Of a DNA stretch of 64,000 bases, positions 24,101 to 34,050 are shown one piece after another. The position numbers were made by a program, and so were the translations under genes. The DNA lies in NCBI RefSeq assembly GCF_027172205.1, contig NC_070606.1, positions 102,090,534 through 102,154,533 on the forward strand, in the 5' to 3' direction. This stretch comes from Podarcis raffonei. Lineage: Eukaryota; Chordata; Lepidosauria; Squamata; Lacertidae. How positions within the stretch are numbered: position 1 is the first letter of the stretch; every line of letters begins with the position of its first letter. Below the pieces are notes generated by a model, which had not been told where the DNA came from, did no database searches, and saw only the letters and a list, made by a program, of their open reading frames with translations.

Positions 24101-27100
24101 CAAAGCATCCACAACTGATGGCCATCCAACCTCTGCTCAAAACACCACCTTCTGAGGAAGTCCACTGTCCATCGTTGAATGGCTCTTTACCCTCTTGAAG
24201 CTCTTCCCAGCATGTGCCATGTGATTTCAGACTGGGACTCTGGAATTCATGGCTTGCGCTCAGGGAGCCCTCCTTAGCCCAAGGGAGGTGGAGTGAAGCA
24301 GAGGGATGTGAGCATCTGGGCATGGACTAAGCCGAAGCAAAGCTATCAGGCAGCCATGCCCAGATGGGTTAGAGGGCAGGATGGGTGTCACGTATCTGGT
24401 GGGGAACAGGCCACCAGGCCACAGGAGGGCTGGCTGCACTGGCTTCTCCTTGCCACCCCCTTTGGGTCTCAGCCTGCCCCTCTGCATCCATTTCCTTCTG
24501 TGACCTGTGAGCAAGACAGGACAGTGCAGAAGGGGGCCATTTGGGGACAGGCATTGGGGCAGGCAGGCACCTCCGCTCCCCCCCCCCAACGTGACTCAGC
24601 CGGGTCTTAAAAGGATGTTTTGATTTCCTTTCAGAACAGAGACATTGACGTTGTGTCTCTGGCCGGAGAGGATATTTACACGGCCGGGGAGACATATGGC
24701 CTGGTGCCAGCTGCTGGCGAGCATTATGCAGGTGAGGAGGCTGGCAGGACTGAAGGCCTCTTGTGTGCAAGCTGCTTTGTGGCCGGCCGGCTGGCGACTC
24801 AGTGCCCACAAACGTGGACACCGCCCAGCTGGGCACCACAGAGCTGAACCAAGGGATTCTCTAAGGACCTTTCCAGGCCTCCAGGAGGAGCCCCCAAGCG
24901 CAAAGGTCCGTGGGGCAATTGGTGATTGGCAGCAAAGACGCAAAGAGTCTGGAGGCCTCAGATTTCTGGCTCAGACTGTGCTCAGGTGCTGATCTTCAAG
25001 GAGACAGGAGACCCACCACACTCCTTTCCCCCTTGCTCTCTTGCCCCGTGGGGCTCACAAGCCGAGGGCTTCCTGGGGCTGGGCTCCCCTGAGGACAGTT
25101 GTGGGCAACCTGTCAGGTTCCTGGGTCACGCTGGCCCCAGAAGGTTTGGCCAGGGAGGACAAGAAAGGAGTCCTTCAAGAGCTGGGGGGGGCACACGTTG
25201 CCCACCTGTAACCCCGACTGGGGCAGGGGCTTGCCTTGCCAGTCTCGTACTGTGCCTTGGAGGGGCACTTTGGCTGCCACTCTTTGCTCAGCTCTTCTTC
25301 TTTCCCCTAAGACAACAGTCATTGAACAAGGAGGACCCAAGGAGGGAAGCATGTGTGTCTGGGGGGGGGGCGACCCTCCACTGTGTAAACAGAAATGATC
25401 CCTGTGCCTCTATGGTGCCCCTTGTCTTTCCTGACCCCTTCATTTCAAGCTCTTGTCCAAAATGCTGCTCTTTTTTAGAGATCCTCTTTTAAACAGATAA
25501 AGGAGGGGGCAGAGGGGGCTCAGGGTTTCTTTTGTGCTTCCCGCCCTCCCAGACGAGGACACCACCAGCACCTACTACGCAGTGGCCCTCGTGCGGCGGG
25601 TGGCTGATGACGCCTTCACCATCTACGAGCTGCAAGGAAGGAAGTCCTGCCACGCAGGTTATGGGACAATGGCTGGGTGGAAGATGCCCATTGGCCTCTT
25701 GCTGAAGAAGGGGTTCATCCGTCCTCAGGACTGCAACATCCCCAAAGGTAGGGGGCAGGAGGGGGCTGCTGTTTGGGACTCTGGGTTGACCCTTTGGGGC
25801 CAAAGGAGACATGGAGGGCATACACAGACCTCTGCTGGAGAGAGAGAGAGAAGGGGGAGCAAAGGCTGGAGGGGCCCTTGACCCCCTTCTCCCCCTGCCT
25901 TTCTCCCAGCTCCTGCATGTGGCTGCCCCCCCCAGGGGGTCATGGGATCACCACCACCAGGCCAGGTAAGGCAGGTGCTGAGGCACCCTCTGGCCCAACA
26001 GAGGAAGCCGCCTGGTACTGAAGCAGGCCAGTGATCTCCACCCCCTCAGTCTTGCCTGTGCTGAACAGAACTCGCCCTCGGGAGTCTCACAGCATCGTAG
26101 AGTTGGAAGGGAGCCCCGGGGTCATCTAGTCCACTCCTGGTCTCAGGCAGGGAGTCTTCTCTGGCGCTGCCTGGGGTTGCGCCGGGGACCTTCTGCATGC
26201 CTAGCAGGGACTCTGCCCTTGAGCTGTGGCCCACCAGCCTCTCAGGTGAGTCAGAGTTTGGCCCAAAGCTCTGCCCTCATCCTGGTTCATCCGGGACCTG
26301 ATGAAGCCTCATGCATCCAGGCAGCCGGGCCCCTTCCAAGTCCCTCGTTCCGAGTGCCCAGCTGTTCTTGGGGCTCTCCTGGCCTTGCTGAACCACACCC
26401 TCATGGGCTCATGCCCGGCTTCACCCTCCTCCTCTCGTTCCAGCGGTGAGCACCTTCTTCTCTGGCAGCTGCGTTCCTGGGGCCCCAGGAGATGGCTACC
26501 TGGACAGCCTGTGTGAGCTCTGCATTGGGGACCTCAGTGGCAAATACAAGTGCAGTGCCAGCAGCCAAGAACGTTACTATGGCCACGCTGGAGCTTTCAG
26601 GTAACGGGGACTGGCAGGGGGTGCCAGCTGGCCTGAGCCTCATGTGCCTGGCAGGAGAGAGGAGGGGGTCTTTCCTCTTGCTTGCCACCCGGAAGGCTCT
26701 GGGGAGAGACTCTTGGGGTGTGAGCATGGGGCATTCCCTGAGACAGAGCGGCACATGTGTTGTCCAAGTCAGATGGCACTGATTGCAGCAGGGAAGGGTG
26801 TTTTCAGTACAGAAAAAGGGGGGATGTACTTGGTTCCTCTCAGCCCACAACCACAGAACCAACCATGGAAGTTGTTCACATCAGCCAAAGCTCCTGGCTG
26901 CCGCTGGCCATTCCACCGGGGGGGGGGGGGTCCGCATGCCTTGCTTTGCTGCTGCTGGAGGTCCTTCTGCCACCTGCTTCCCACTTGCCGTCAAACTCTT
27001 GGTGTTCTTTGCAGGTGTTTAGCTGAGGGTAAAGGCGATGTGGCCTTTGTCAAGCACTCCACAGTCTTTGAAAACACAGATGGTATGTTGCCCACTCCTG

Positions 27101-30100
27101 TCTTTTATGATCCCTCCCTCCCTCCCTTTCCTTGAAACCACTCTCTGAGCACTCTTGTCCTTCCAGGGAACAACACGGGCTCCTGGGCCTCCCAGCTGCG
27201 CTCGGGGGATTTCCAGCTCTTGTGCCCAAATGGTGCCCGTGCAGAAGTTAGCCAGTTTGCCCACTGTCATTGGGGACAGGTGCCCGCCCACGCCATCATG
27301 GTCCACCCAGACACAAATGCTTTGGCTGTTTTTGGACTTCTGAACATTGCACAGGTACCGGTTTATGGCTTAGAAGAGAGACAACACAAGAGGGCACCAT
27401 CGCCATCTCCATCCTCCTGAGGGTGCTCTTTTCTCTCACTGCTTCCTGTTGGGCACCAGGGTGGCCAGTGGGAGGTGGGCCCCCTTGGCCTGATCCCGCA
27501 CTGCCGGGCACTCCTTCTGTCTGCATTTGCTCTGGTGATTCTGCCCTCAGAGGTCAGGCTGGCAGCAAGGAGCCTGGTGCTCTCAGGAGGGGCCCTGACA
27601 CCACCTTGGCACTCTGACCCTTGGTGGGGATGCAAGGTCAGACAGCGGAGGTCCCTGCTAGCTCTTGGATCCCTGCTTGGTTTTCACATGGTTTAGGTAG
27701 TTTATTCTGCTGCTGGTTTATTTGAATTTGGGGCTTATCCACACTTCCCTTTCCTCCGCTCTTTGCAGGCATGGCCCACAATTTAATGCTCTGTGTCCAA
27801 ACACACACACCCTTTTTGCTGTACAGCCTCCCCCCTCCAACCGCACTCTTTAAAGCTCAATTGGAGCAAATGGCAATCCAAAGGAAACCCCAACTGACAT
27901 TTGCTCTGACTGAGCACTAAAGAGTGGGTTTTCGTGGGGAAAGTTCTGAGGCAAAATAAATGCTCCAACACGGAGTGTTAAAGCCCTTACTGTTGTCGCT
28001 GTGTTGAGCTGCTCTGTTTCTGCTCACTCCCCTTGTGGGTCTGGATCAAACAAAAAGGCAGGGTGTAAATGAAGCCCCCTTCTACCATCCACACTTCCTG
28101 CTCCTGAGATTTGTGGGCTTGGTTTTGATGCACTTTCTCAACCGTTTCCAACAATGTACCCTCATAGGAAACTCTCCACCCCTCCCACCCCACTTGGCAC
28201 CATAGAGTTGGAAGGGACCTCAAGGGTTATCTAGTCCAACCACCTGGCAGTGCAGGAAATCCAAGACTACATCATCCCTGCTAGGTAGGCCATCCCAGTC
28301 TGTGCTTAACTTCTGGATGCAAGTGAACAAGAAATTAGAATAGGATCAACATGGTCACAGCAGGATTGTGGAACAGCCGAGCAGCAGCATTTCTCAGTAG
28401 CCAGGCTTGGCTTTTGCTAAGATTTTTTTTATAAGCTTCAAGCGTGGAAATAGTAAATGGGCATCTAGGTGCCGTCAGCATGAAATGAAAATAAAATAAA
28501 ATCAGGAAAAGGTTTCAGTAATGGAGGAGAAGGGGCAGATGAATGATGGGGGGGGGGAACAATGCAAAGGTTGTTGCAGAAAGGTGTAGAGCGGAGTTGC
28601 TGGTTATGTTTAAACTTTCATGGAAAAATCCAAGGAATCACAGCACTGCAGCGTCACCCATCCCTGGCAGCCCAGCAGACTCAGCCTCCTCCTTGGGTAA
28701 ATATTTATAGCAGCACTGCAGGCTGTGAGTGGGAAGGATTCTTGGTCTGGAGGTGGCCCAGGAGCCTCCAGGCGAGTGAGGAATAATCTGTGATTCAGGA
28801 GTACAGATTAGGTTCATCTGTGATGCTACAAAGCAAAACGCTAGCAAAACTATCCATTTATATTTCCAGCACTTATGGAATGTTTGAAAAGTATAAATTG
28901 TCTCATTCAAAAATATGATCCCAAGAATATGATCTGAACCTCTCTGGGTTTTTTTTACATGAAATTAATTTCAAAAGAGTTTAAAATGCAGACAACAAAA
29001 AGGAATGAACACAACACTTGATAAGATCACAAAAAGGAATCCCACTAAAAGTCGAAACAAAATAAAAATTCCTTCCAGTAGCACCTTAGAGACCAACTAG
29101 TTTGTTATTGGTATGGCTTTTGTTTGCATGCACACGAAGGCCATACCAGTAACACTTAGTTGGTCTCTAAGGTGCTACTGGAAGGAATTTTTTTTAATTT
29201 TTTTTTGACTATGGCAGACCAACACGGCTACCTACCTGTAATCCACTAAAAGTGTTAGTTGCTTACCTGAGCAGTTCCTGGTTGGCGCACAAATTTTCAC
29301 TGGGGGGGGGGGAGGGGGAGGAGGAGGAGGAGGATTTATTTATGCCCCGCCCACCCAGCTGGGTTTCCCCATAAAAAAATCAAACATTAAAAAGTTCCCT
29401 AAACGGCCAGTGATAAAAACCACACTCAAGATTATAATAGAAAGCGATTTATTGGTGTACAAAGCTTCACTGAAAGCACGTTATCTTCTCAGAAGATAAT
29501 GGTATTTTGAAGTTAGAGGAAAACAAAACAACTTAAAGCAATGCAGCATAGTATTTTTTAGAACAGTATCATTTTAAAATGGTGTAAGCCTAGCACTACA
29601 ATGGCAGTGACAGAGCAATCAGCCAGTGTTTGCTTAAGGTCAGAGCTCCCCCAATTTCTTCTACTCCATCTACTTGTGAAGCATAATTTCTAAGCATATT
29701 CACCTTTTGGAATTAAGTTAATAGTGAGCCAAACAAGGCAACCCAGTGTAGCGAACTTCTTGCTTCTCCCCACTCTGGTGCTGGGAATCACAAGGTGCTG
29801 GGAACCCCCCTGCCTGCTCTCTGCAAACTCTGGCAGGCAGCAGCTCCTCAGCCCCCCCCCAAAAGGAGAGGTGCTCCTGGGTGTAACCAGGGACCTCTGC
29901 TTGGCTTTCAGGACTTCTTTGGCGACCACAATGAAAATGGATTCCAAATGTTCAACTCTACAGCCTTCAAAGGGGAAGATTTGATCTTCAGGGACTCCAC
30001 CGTTGCCATTGTGCCAGTTGGGGCGAGGAGGACGGCCATCTCCTGGCTGGGGGAGCCATTTGTGGAGGCCCTGCAGGGCCTGAGGGCTTCCCAGTGCTCT

Positions 30101-31356
30101 GGTGCAGGTGAGTCTGAGGAGCCCCATGGACTCCCCCCCTGCCCTCTCCTGTCCCTGCAGCAGGGAGAAGTGACCCATGGACTATATCCAGCATGCCCAG
30201 TGTCTTTGTGTGGGTCCCCCCCACAGCAGCATACTAGTTTATTATATGAGTTCCATTTCTGTCATTCCAATAATCGACAAAACTGGCCTGTCTCTCTCAA
30301 CACCGTGAATATGTCACAGCCTCCCTGCTCTCCATTGAATCAGTTCAGTTGATTTGTCCATTTCTGCCATTTCTAAGTATAGTATCATTACTTTCATTCA
30401 ACTTATATCCCACCCCTTCTCCCAAAGGAGCCTGGGGTGCAAAAACACCATTGAAACAATGTCCTTTTAAAAGCCTATGTGAATTTTTGTGAATGAATGT
30501 GTCTGGCTACTCCTGAGGGTCCCTGGAGGGGAGGGATCCCTGATCCTGGGCTGTGAGGGGAGAGGGAGCAATCCATATCCCAGTCCTAGCACTGAGCTGA
30601 GAGGAAAGAGACTGCTCCCCCCTCACCAATCTGGGGAAGGAGTGAGGGGAGGACAGGCATCCTTGTCCCTGCATATATCTGGGCCTCAAAGGTTCTGTGG
30701 AACACAGTGATCCTCACGCCTTCCGTGTAGCATAGAAGTTGGTTTGCTTTTAAAATATTTTTAATTAATTTTTCACAAAGAAAAAAAACTTTACAAATTT
30801 TACCATAAACCATAACTTACTTTATCAATTGACTTGGAAGTTTATAAACTTATGCATGGCATGGGGAAGGTAGATAGAGGAAAGCTTTTTCCCCTCTCTC
30901 CCAACACTGAAACTTGTGGACATCCAATGAAACTGAGTGTTGGAAGATTCAGGACAAAGAAAATCCTTCACACAGCTTAGTTAAACTCTGGAACTCCCTC
31001 CCACTGGAGGCAGTGATGGCCACCAACCTGGATGGTTTTAAAAGAGGATTCGACAAATTCCTGGAGGGTCAGTGGCTCCTTGCCCTGATGGCGCTGCTCT
31101 ACCTCCACTGTGGGAAGCAGTTTGCCTCTGAATCTCAGCTGTCGGGAATCCCAAATGCAACTAGTGCTGTTACATGCAGGTCCTGCTTCTGGGCTTCCTA
31201 CTAGCTTCCAGTTGGCCAATGTGAGAGCAGGTTGTTGGTCCTGCAGGCCCTTCTAATATCCTTATGTCCATATGTTACATTCCAGCTTTGTCAGTGAATG
31301 TCTTCCTCCTGCTGCTGATGACAAGTCTTGGTCTTGCTGGATTCTGCTGTCCGTGA
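12343..31356 (+). CDS. MELTF: Melanotransferrin, complete 16-exon gene
   Basis: A GPI-anchored transferrin-family protein of the cell surface, with an iron-binding N-lobe. Exons: 12343-12391, 15289-15443, 17231-17330, 17869-18051, 18752-18908, 19718-19785, 20457-20647, 20903-21083, 22672-22823, 24635-24731, 25553-25747, 26444-26600, 27015-27082, 27167-27354, 29912-30107, 31286-31356. All junctions are GT-AG and in phase; the sum is 735 aa (human 738 from memory). The start ATG follows CTCCACC and opens a signal peptide ([16 protein letters not shown]). The N-lobe keeps the iron and anion ligands Asp78, Tyr107, Arg136, Tyr210 and His280. The C-lobe begins near '[10 protein letters not shown]' (exon 9); it keeps the first Tyr and the His but has Ala, Thr and His where Asp, Arg and the second Tyr would be. 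Exon 16 encodes a hydrophobic tail ([18 protein letters not shown]) after small residues CSGA, a GPI-attachment signal. Neighbours DLG1 and PIGZ match human order. Confidence 0.95.
14950..15160 (+). repeat. L2-type LINE/SINE tail with long (ATT)n
   Basis: The stretch ends with 'GCCGCCCAGAGTGGCTGGGG' and 'ACCCAGCAAGACGGGCGG', a squamate L2-like 3' end. It is followed by about 18 ATT units (15106-15159). It lies in MELTF intron 1, about 130 bp before exon 2. The tract is likely length-variable. Confidence 0.65.
15567..15939 (-). mobile_element. tRNA-derived squamate SINE, full length
   Basis: On the minus strand it starts with a tRNA-like head (GTGGCGCTATGGTCTAAACC as A box, GTTCGAATCC as B box). 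It runs through a roughly 300-bp body and ends in a GGGACCTTTACC-type tail. A 12-bp target-site duplication TCTCAGGCAGTA flanks it (15555-15566 and 15940-15951). The family resembles Sauria-type SINEs mobilised by a LINE. It lies in MELTF intron 2. Confidence 0.85.
19244..19469. mobile_element. Tc1/mariner-type MITE with TA flanks
   Basis: Terminal inverted repeats begin CAGTGATACCTCGGGTTA on the left and end ACCCGAGGTACCACTG on the right, flanked by TA dinucleotides (19242-19243 and 19470-19471). The 226-bp body has internal direct and inverted copies of an 'AACCTGAAGC' motif and no transposase. It sits in MELTF intron 5. A second copy is at 54484-54647. Confidence 0.8.
19480..19700 (+). repeat. 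L2-like repeat fragment
   Basis: It contains 'GGAGCGTCTCCACCCCCATC', 'GAGGGCCTTCTGGCGGTTCC' and 'GGGCCTTCTCGGTAGTGG', wording shared with the insert at 38.71-38.94 kb and (minus strand) with 0.54-0.89 kb. It lacks the 3' tail. It abuts the acceptor of MELTF exon 6 (19718) and may contribute to that intron's polypyrimidine stretch. Confidence 0.5.
20180..20427 (+). mobile_element. tRNA-derived SINE, second family
   Basis: The head 'GTGTGGTGTAGTGGTTAAGAG' (A box) and 'ACCGGGTTCGTGTCTCC' (B box) is tRNA-like. It is followed by 'GCTGCTGGGTGACCTTGGGC' and a tail 'GTGAGCCGCTTGGAGACTCC', ending in CTT units. A sister copy is at 48141-48381, and a split minus-strand copy is at 52403-52917. This one ends 30 bp before MELTF exon 7. 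Confidence 0.85.
21600..22325 (-). mobile_element. Young CR1 LINE 3' end in MELTF intron 8
   Basis: It has a repeated ATCATAGA tail at 21600-21640. An unbroken minus-strand reading frame covers the C-terminal CR1 reverse-transcriptase region ([19 protein letters not shown], then [14 protein letters not shown], then [16 protein letters not shown]). It is 5'-truncated and almost identical to the copy at 63451-64000, so it inserted recently. Confidence 0.92.
24029..24200 (-). repeat. CR1 3' tail fragment
   Basis: Diverged CR1 3' end sequence (CCTAGAATTGTAGGGACCCC, then GGCCATCCAACCTCTGCTCA) lies in MELTF intron 9. Similar short tails occur at about 26090-26145 (intron 11), 28200-28310 (intron 14) and 61067-61125. 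Confidence 0.65.
27355..29911. other. MELTF intron 14, repeats and no other gene
   Basis: This 2.56-kb intron between exons 14 and 15 holds a CR1 tail near 28200-28310, the palindromic element at 29051-29230, a minus-strand L2-type tail near 29320-29400 next to a GGA-rich run, and G homopolymers at 28548-28557 and 29302-29312. I found no further exon in it. Confidence 0.5.
29051..29230. repeat. Palindromic pair of retroelement termini, possibly Penelope-like
   Basis: Two arms of about 50 bp (29067-29117 and 29140-29189) are inverted copies of each other with only a few differences; both contain 'CCTTAGAGACCAACTA' or its complement. The 22-bp spacer contains GCATGCAC and ACGAAG. It continues to 'CAGACCAACACGGCTACC'. 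From memory, such termini belong to a widespread reptile repeat with Penelope-like ends, but the assignment is tentative. Confidence 0.5.
30835..31215 (+). mobile_element. CR1-like LINE 3' fragment in MELTF intron 15
   Basis: The + strand translation includes '[20 protein letters not shown]' and 'GFDKFLEGQ', typical of the very C-terminus of a CR1-group ORF2 that differs from the main CR1 family here. It ends about 70 bp before MELTF exon 16. Confidence 0.65.
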
Positions 31357-32123
31357 TCCATTGGCTGAATGCCAGCATGCCAGGAGGCAAAAGGCAGCTG
31401 CAACATGGACCACCACCACAAAGTCAACAAACCAATCAAATCAGCTGGCCTGATCCATCTGGAAGAAGTGGAGCATGCTGGGCCTTCCTTTTTCCTCAGA
31501 CCATAAACGATTTCCATTGTGGTGGGAACAAGCCTGGCCTCTCCAGGGCTCCTGCACTAGCCTTCCTTTCTCCTTCTCTGGCACAGTCCTGAGGGGGGGC
31601 TCAGAAGCTTTTGCTTACCATTTTGGTTAATTATCATGTCGTTCAGAACTGACAAACTGGTTATTCATAACCGAGATGTGTTTGAAACAAGTTAACTCCA
31701 AGCGATGGCTTATGAAGCAGACTTGTTTCAACAAAGCAAATTTTAAAATAGCCACATCCTTAACTGTGCTTAAGTAAAAGGAGCAAAAGCTTCCAGTTTG
31801 CTCCTCACAAGCTTGGAGTAGGTGAGCTGGCGGGGTGGGGGGGGACTTGTCTCCTCCCCTCCAAGACTAGCCAGGCTTCCTTGTGTTGTCTGCCCCTTTT
31901 GGAAGGCTTGGCTCTGCATCCAGAGATCCAGAAATGCCTCCCCCCCTCCCCTTGTCTGCCTGCAGTTATGGCCCTGGGCTCAGGTGTGCTGGGAGGAGGC
32001 AAGGAGCTGCATTTCTGCCTGCTGATTGCTTGAAGAGCGTCACTGTGTCCATCTTTTTATACTAACTAGACTAACACAATTACTGTATTTATTAACTCCC
32101 TTGAGAGTCCCGCTATGAATAAA
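31357..32123 (+). other. MELTF: MELTF 3' UTR, tentative
   Basis: After the stop at 31354-31356 there is no further coding potential. The first clear AATAAA is at 32118-32123, which would give a UTR of about 0.77 kb. No other signal was seen earlier; the true end is unproven. Confidence 0.35.
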
Positions 32124-32199
32124 AAAGCAGGCTATAAACAGAATAAACAGGAGACAGAGGTGGTGGCAAGGAAGGCATTTTCCAGCCCTGCCTATCTTG

Positions 32200-32610
32200 G
32201 CTATATGTTGCAGCACCTAGAAATCCAACGCCAAAGAGCCCTCCCATAAGCAACAAAAGGGCAAAACCTCTTAGTAAATGCCTGCAGTAGCTATTGGGAA
32301 GGGAGACAAAGTTAAGTAACTGCAGTTTCCAGGATTTTGCCACAACAAAACAGCAAACCTTAGTAACATGAGATGTCAGCCATACCTGCCATGGTTTCTG
32401 GGGCTGGAAAAACTCACCTGGTTGCAGATGAACAGTCTGAGAAAGAATATACCAGCCAACACTAAGCATGCAGAGAACCCTCCCCAATGCTTTGGATGAA
32501 GCCATCTCAGCTTCACCAGACCTGCCTCGATTGGGCAGTTGTCCACTGGAAATGACGACAATCCCTAGTTGTCAAAAGCCAACTCTGAAAAGGTTGAAAT
32601 AAAGCATAAC
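32200..32610 (-). pseudogene. Inverted, decayed copy of PIGZ first coding exon and flanks
   Basis: On the minus strand, the stretch from about 32610 down to 32380 matches the PIGZ exon at 42344-42542 base for base over most of its length. The match includes the acceptor (CTTTTCAG type), the 5' UTR part (GGCTTTTGACAACTAGG), the ATG at 32505, the signal-like start MASSKALGRVLCMLSVGW and the donor region. Similarity continues for tens of bases into both introns, so this is a genomic duplication, not a retrocopy. A 1-bp deletion before the donor shifts the frame, and HPDEFFQ has become QPGEFFQ. No copy of the second PIGZ coding exon follows. It lies between MELTF and the CpG island. Confidence 0.85.
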
Positions 32611-33099
32611 CTCCAGTCTGGGGCAGGTGCAGATAATCTGGATCAAAGAGGGTTGTCCTTCTGCCACAGACTCTAATTGCACAACCCAACATCTCCGTGT
32701 GATGGGAATAGGCACCTGTATCACAATTTCTTCTCTCTACTGATCAGCACAGGCCTCCATTGCACCTGTGCTCCAGCATGTTTTGAGGGGTGGAAATGGA
32801 AGGCTTGGCCTCCCCACTGGACACGTCATTCAATGCAAAGGAAATAGATGGCATCATCTGATGTCACATCAAGTGTGTGTGTGAGTGTAGGGCTAGGGGT
32901 TACTGAGAGAGGAGACCAGTGCCTGTCAGTATTTCAGCACCTTACAGTTGAGGAATGGCTGACTTTCCCCCAGCATTCATGCAATTCCCTGAGCTGCTCT
33001 GCGGGAACTTTTCCATCTTGGCAGAGGATGGTCTTTGTTGCTTTGCAAATTGTGTAATCTGCCCAACACAGTGTCAATATTGAAGCACCACCGGAGCAG

Positions 33100-34050
33100 G
33101 TGGCATTCTGCAGCAGCCTTTTTCTCTGAGCCTCAGACAAGGAAAGCCGCCTCGTGCTGGTGAATTCTGGGCCAAGAGCGATGCCTCTTCTGCTGCTGGA
33201 GCTTGTTCTGAGGAGGCCTCGAACCCTTCCCTCGGACTCTGCCCTCTTCCGGGGACTCTTTGTAATTCTGGATTTGAAACTCTCGCCACCTGGGACCACC
33301 GGGGCGCGAAGCACAGGGAATAACAGGTGGACTGACAACAATGCCGAGGAAGTCCGGCTCCGCTCGCGGAGGGGGGCGGCCAGGGGTCGTCTGCCCGGCG
33401 GGGAAGGGGGGCCTGGCCTTCCCGCGCCCGGGCTCCCCGAGGCCGCGCCGTCTTTCCCGACCCTCCGGAAGTGGCCCGGCCAGAGCACCGAGCGGTCCCC
33501 TCTAGGCTTTCCGGAGCTCTGCCGCCGCTCTAGCGCGCTCTTCTCGGCTGCCCTGGGGGACCTCCCGGCTCGGCGCGCTCCCGCGGGCGTCCCGGAGAGC
33601 AGGCTATTTGCATGGCGCCCGCCCATTGGCGCCCAGGTAAGCCTCCTCCCCGCCCCCGGCCCCGCCCCTCGCCCGGGCCCGAGGAGGGAGGGAGGGAGGG
33701 AGGGAGGGCGGCGCCCGGAGGCTGGGCTCATCTCCCGGGAGATGCGCGTCCCTCTCCAGAACGTGTGAATGGTGGCCGTGGCCGGGAGAGAAAGCGGGGG
33801 CCCAACCGGCGGGCGGCCTCCGGGAGGCGGGGAGGGCCGGGCGTCGGGAGGGGGTCGCGCTCGCTCCGGCCGAATGAGCGCCGAGCGGGGAGAGCCGCGC
33901 TGCTGGGGGGCTTCCCCTGGGCGAGCAGGAGGCCCGACCCGAAGGACCCTCCTGCCGCCGGGCCCCAAGTCTGTTCCTAAGCTGGACGGCCCCGAAGGGT
34001 CCTTGGGAGGCTCCATGCGCCGCTTTGCAGGGAGGGTGGGGGTCTCGGAC
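33100..34050. promoter_or_regulatory. CpG island, probable PIGZ promoter and 5' UTR exon
   Basis: The sequence is very GC-rich and full of CpG, unlike its flanks. Near 33603 an ATTTGCAT octamer is followed by a CCCATTGGC (CCAAT-box) motif and then a strong donor, CCCAG|GTAAGC, at 33636/33637. A non-coding first exon of PIGZ ending at 33636 could join the acceptor at 42343. Long ORFs on both strands here are by-products of GC richness. A divergent minus-strand transcript is also possible. Confidence 0.6.
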
